NCBI RefSeq assembly: GCF_006124995.1 | Contig: NZ_QEWN01000011.1 | Span: 1-46,207 of the forward strand | DNA from: Vibrio sp. Hep-1b-8 | GTDB lineage: Bacteria; Pseudomonadota; Gammaproteobacteria; Enterobacterales; Vibrionaceae | DNA: 46,207 nucleotides | Direction: 5' to 3' | Shown: positions 43,939 to 46,207 of the stretch, one piece after another | How positions within the stretch are numbered: position 1 is the first letter of the stretch | Layout of the letters: each line of letters starts with the position of its first letter | The notes under the pieces: generated by a model | What the model saw: the letters and a program-made list of their open reading frames with translations, nothing else | What the model was told of the DNA's origin: nothing | Databases searched by the model: none | Translations under genes and position numbers: made by a program

Positions 43939-46005
43939 ATGCAGCTAACCGCTAACAAGACTGCACAGTTTTTTATCCAACGCGAATACTATCAAGTAGA
44001 ATTAGAATCCGATGCGTTGATCCTCAGTTCAGAAACCAGCGAAGAACACATTCCGTTTAATGTATGGAGTGGTCAGGTTCAAGTCAAAAATGGCCTGTTT
44101 TGGGGAGGGCTACTTTTCTTTGCATATAGCAATGAAGGCGAAAGGCAAGCTTGGCTAGTACAGGGTCTACCGCTTGATAAGTGCCGAGACTTCGCGCGCC
44201 TTGCCATCGCACGCTACCAAAAATGGCACCAAAATCAGTGCCAACAGCTATTTATACACTTACCCAAATGGGAACAGGCCATTGAGCAGTTTCATCGTCA
44301 ACCTGCTTTTCTTACCCATTCGTTCGTAAAACAATGGCAGGACTCCGTTAGTGCGGATTTCGCTCAGATGAATATGAATCTTGAAGATGCATTACTGAGA
44401 ATGCCCGAACGCATGGGCAAGATTGAGCCTTGGATTAGTGATTCCGATCAGAAGCTAAAACACCGTAACGAGCTTTGGATGGAGAATGAGCTAGAAAATT
44501 GGCAAGTGCTCTTTTCGCAAATTGAGTCCTCACCATTGAATCTGAGTCAAAAGCGTGCGGTTTTGCTTAACGATAACAATAACCTCATTCTCGCAGGGGC
44601 GGGTTCAGGTAAAACCAGCGTACTGACAGCACGTGTTGCCTATCTGTTGCAAAGTCACATTGCTCGTCCGGAAGAAATTCTCTTGCTCGCGTTTGGGCGT
44701 GATGCCGCTGATGAAATGAGTCAACGCCTTAATGATAAAGTTGGATTAAGTGCAGAACGTGTCAAGGTCAGTACTTTCCATCAGTTAGGGTTGCATATAC
44801 TCAATCAAGTCGAGAGCGAGCTTGTCACGATTTCTCCGTTGGCGATCGATGACAATCAACGTAAGAGCTGGTGTATTGATTGGCTCAAAAAACACTGGAT
44901 GACACCAACCAACTTTAAACGTTGGCAAAAACATCTTTCGAAGTGGCCAATCGCATACTTAGCTGGTGACGATGAACTGGGAAGCCATGTTGAGAATCCG
45001 AAGCTTATCGCGTGGCTAGAACAGCAGTTGTCTCAGCTCGCATCGATGGAGTGTGGAAAGAAAGAACTTCAACAGTTATTGATCGAGCACCCTGAATACA
45101 CACGTTTAAACAGTGAGTTATCTTTGGTATGGCCGTGCTACCAAGCTTGGAATCAACAGCTTAAAGAGCAGGGACATATCGACTTTAACCTTATGATCTC
45201 CAAAGCGACCCAACATGTCGTCAAAGGCAAATTTCGATCGCCGTGGCGTTACATTATGATTGATGAGTATCAGGATATTTCTCCTCAGCGTTTAGCACTG
45301 ATTGAGGCGCTTTGCCAACAAGAAGAGTATAGTGACTGCATACTGTTTGCTGTCGGCGACGACTGGCAATCCATTTATCAATTTGCAGGTTCAGATGTTG
45401 ATCTTACTACTGGGTTCGCCAAGCGCTTTCCAAACTCAACAATTCATCATCTTGATACCACTTATCGCTTTAATGACAAGATCGGCGAAGTGGCGAATCG
45501 ATTTGTGCAGCAAAACCCAATCCAGATTCCTAAGGCGCTCAATAGTCATAAAGAGCAAAAATCGAAAGCGGTGACGCTGATTCCTGCCGGAAATGTGGAA
45601 AAAGTGCTCGATCAATTGAACAGGAACGCGAAATCGATTCAGAGTGTATTGATATTGGGCCGTAACCATTACCACAAACCTGAGCTCTTACGTGATTGGC
45701 AGAGAAATTTTGGTTTACTCTCAATTGAGTTTATGACTTGTCATGCCAGTAAAGGCAAAGAGGCTGACTTTGTTATAGTTGTGGGGGTCGACGAAGGGCA
45801 GTTCCCTGCCCGTGTCAAAGCACTGCACATTAATGGAGCCTTGACCCAGTCTGAAGATAGCTTCCCTTATGCCGAAGAGCGACGCTTGTTTTATGTCGCT
45901 TTAACTCGAGCGAAAAAGAAAGTCTGGGTAGCACATACAGGTTCAGGTTCTTGTTTTGTCAAAGAACTCTGTGAGCAAGATTATCCAGTCATCGTACAGA
46001 AGTAA
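43939..46005 (+). CDS. helD: DNA helicase IV (HelD, UvrD/Rep superfamily)
   Basis: 688 residues from the ATG at 43939 (E. coli HelD has 684); the open frame extends to a TTG at 43909. The N-terminal 190 residues are the HelD-specific part. The SF1 helicase motifs follow: Q-motif LNLSQKRAVL, Walker A AGAGSGKT near residue 220, Walker B DEYQDISP near 441, GDDWQSIYQFAGSD, TCHASKGKEADFV and YVALTRAKKKVW. It is a 3'-5' helicase that acts in recombination and repair. cutA starts 11 bases later. Confidence 0.94.
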   Translation: MQLTANKTAQFFIQREYYQVELESDALILSSETSEEHIPFNVWSGQVQVKNGLFWGGLLFFAYSNEGERQAWLVQGLPLDKCRDFARLAIARYQKWHQNQCQQLFIHLPKWEQAIEQFHRQPAFLTHSFVKQWQDSVSADFAQMNMNLEDALLRMPERMGKIEPWISDSDQKLKHRNELWMENELENWQVLFSQIESSPLNLSQKRAVLLNDNNNLILAGAGSGKTSVLTARVAYLLQSHIARPEEILLLAFGRDAADEMSQRLNDKVGLSAERVKVSTFHQLGLHILNQVESELVTISPLAIDDNQRKSWCIDWLKKHWMTPTNFKRWQKHLSKWPIAYLAGDDELGSHVENPKLIAWLEQQLSQLASMECGKKELQQLLIEHPEYTRLNSELSLVWPCYQAWNQQLKEQGHIDFNLMISKATQHVVKGKFRSPWRYIMIDEYQDISPQRLALIEALCQQEEYSDCILFAVGDDWQSIYQFAGSDVDLTTGFAKRFPNSTIHHLDTTYRFNDKIGEVANRFVQQNPIQIPKALNSHKEQKSKAVTLIPAGNVEKVLDQLNRNAKSIQSVLILGRNHYHKPELLRDWQRNFGLLSIEFMTCHASKGKEADFVIVVGVDEGQFPARVKALHINGALTQSEDSFPYAEERRLFYVALTRAKKKVWVAHTGSGSCFVKELCEQDYPVIVQK

Positions 46006-46016
46006 GGAAATCACCA

Positions 46017-46207
46017 GTGAGCGGTCAGTATTGCATTACGTTAACCACAACAGATAGCGATGAAAGCGCGCAATTGATCATTAATTCAGTGTTGAATAAG
46101 GGATTGGCAGGGTGCATTCAGACGATGCCAATCCACAGTCATTATGTTTGGAAAGGGGAAGTCTGTTCCGACAATGAGATATTAATGATCATGAAAACCA
46201 AAAAAGC
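46017..46207 (+). CDS. cutA: CutA divalent-cation tolerance protein, 5' part
   Basis: It starts with GTG behind aagga and runs off the window after 63 codons. The visible part reads ITLTTTDSDESAQLIINSVL and GLAGCIQTMPIHSHYVWKGE, the CutA pattern (CutA is about 105 residues and trimeric). It was named for copper tolerance in E. coli, although that role is disputed. The short gap after helD suggests co-transcription. Confidence 0.9.
   Translation, partial: MSGQYCITLTTTDSDESAQLIINSVLNKGLAGCIQTMPIHSHYVWKGEVCSDNEILMIMKTKK

Overview
The window reads as a piece of a Vibrio (Vibrionaceae, Gammaproteobacteria) genome, most likely the second chromosome. The main clue is a luxPQ pair (AI-2 receptor and hybrid sensor kinase), which is essentially a Vibrio hallmark. 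A compact phaB-phaA-phaP-phaC cluster, nrdDG followed by an aromatic aminotransferase, and an HMG-CoA reductase fit the same picture. Species cannot be fixed from the sequence alone.

Layout. 1-624: 3' end of an IS66-family element with its terminal repeat. 625-1336: AT-rich gap with a terminator and a strong Fur-like box. 1337-5565: polyhydroxyalkanoate (PHA) synthesis operon phaBAPC. 5625-7483: Asp/Glu-type racemase plus MFS exporter. 7484-8062: a graveyard of degraded transposase pieces (IS630-like, IS5/IS903-like, possible IS200/IS605 end). 8063-13262: anaerobic DMSO respiration, with dmsABC on the minus strand diverging from a TorD/DmsD-type chaperone and a NapF-like ferredoxin across a perfect FNR box. 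13263-14472: three AT-rich unknown genes.

14574-22274: a reactive-sulfur locus. A CoA-disulfide/persulfide reductase with a rhodanese domain and a DUF2892 membrane protein diverge from an ArsR-family regulator that carries the two cysteines of persulfide sensors, followed by two YeeE/YedE-type sulfur transporters, an RND permease and its adaptor. Two inverted-repeat operators lie in the divergent promoter. This is the most system-like unit in the window.

22275-23165: secreted endo/exonuclease/phosphatase-family protein. 23324-26127: nrdDG under one FNR box and two NrdR boxes. 26285-32270: aminotransferase, retropepsin-like lipoprotein, Nudix hydrolase, membrane-anchored FKBP isomerase, DsbA-like lipoprotein, OmpA-like lipoprotein and an HD-GYP gene broken by three frameshifts. 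32365-34611: small conserved genes (YgjV-like, YeeX, YceH, GIY-YIG). 34681-39642: TraF-like outer-membrane protein, luxP and luxQ. 39676-46207: HMG-CoA reductase, a small unknown, a YccS-type membrane protein with a possible 45-codon ORF behind it, DNA helicase IV, and the start of cutA.

Themes: oxygen-limited life (dms, nrdDG, FNR sites), carbon storage, sulfur stress and quorum sensing. Apart from the IS traces, the unknown cassette at 13.3-14.5 kb and the broken HD-GYP gene, most of the window looks like ordinary Vibrio core or shell content.
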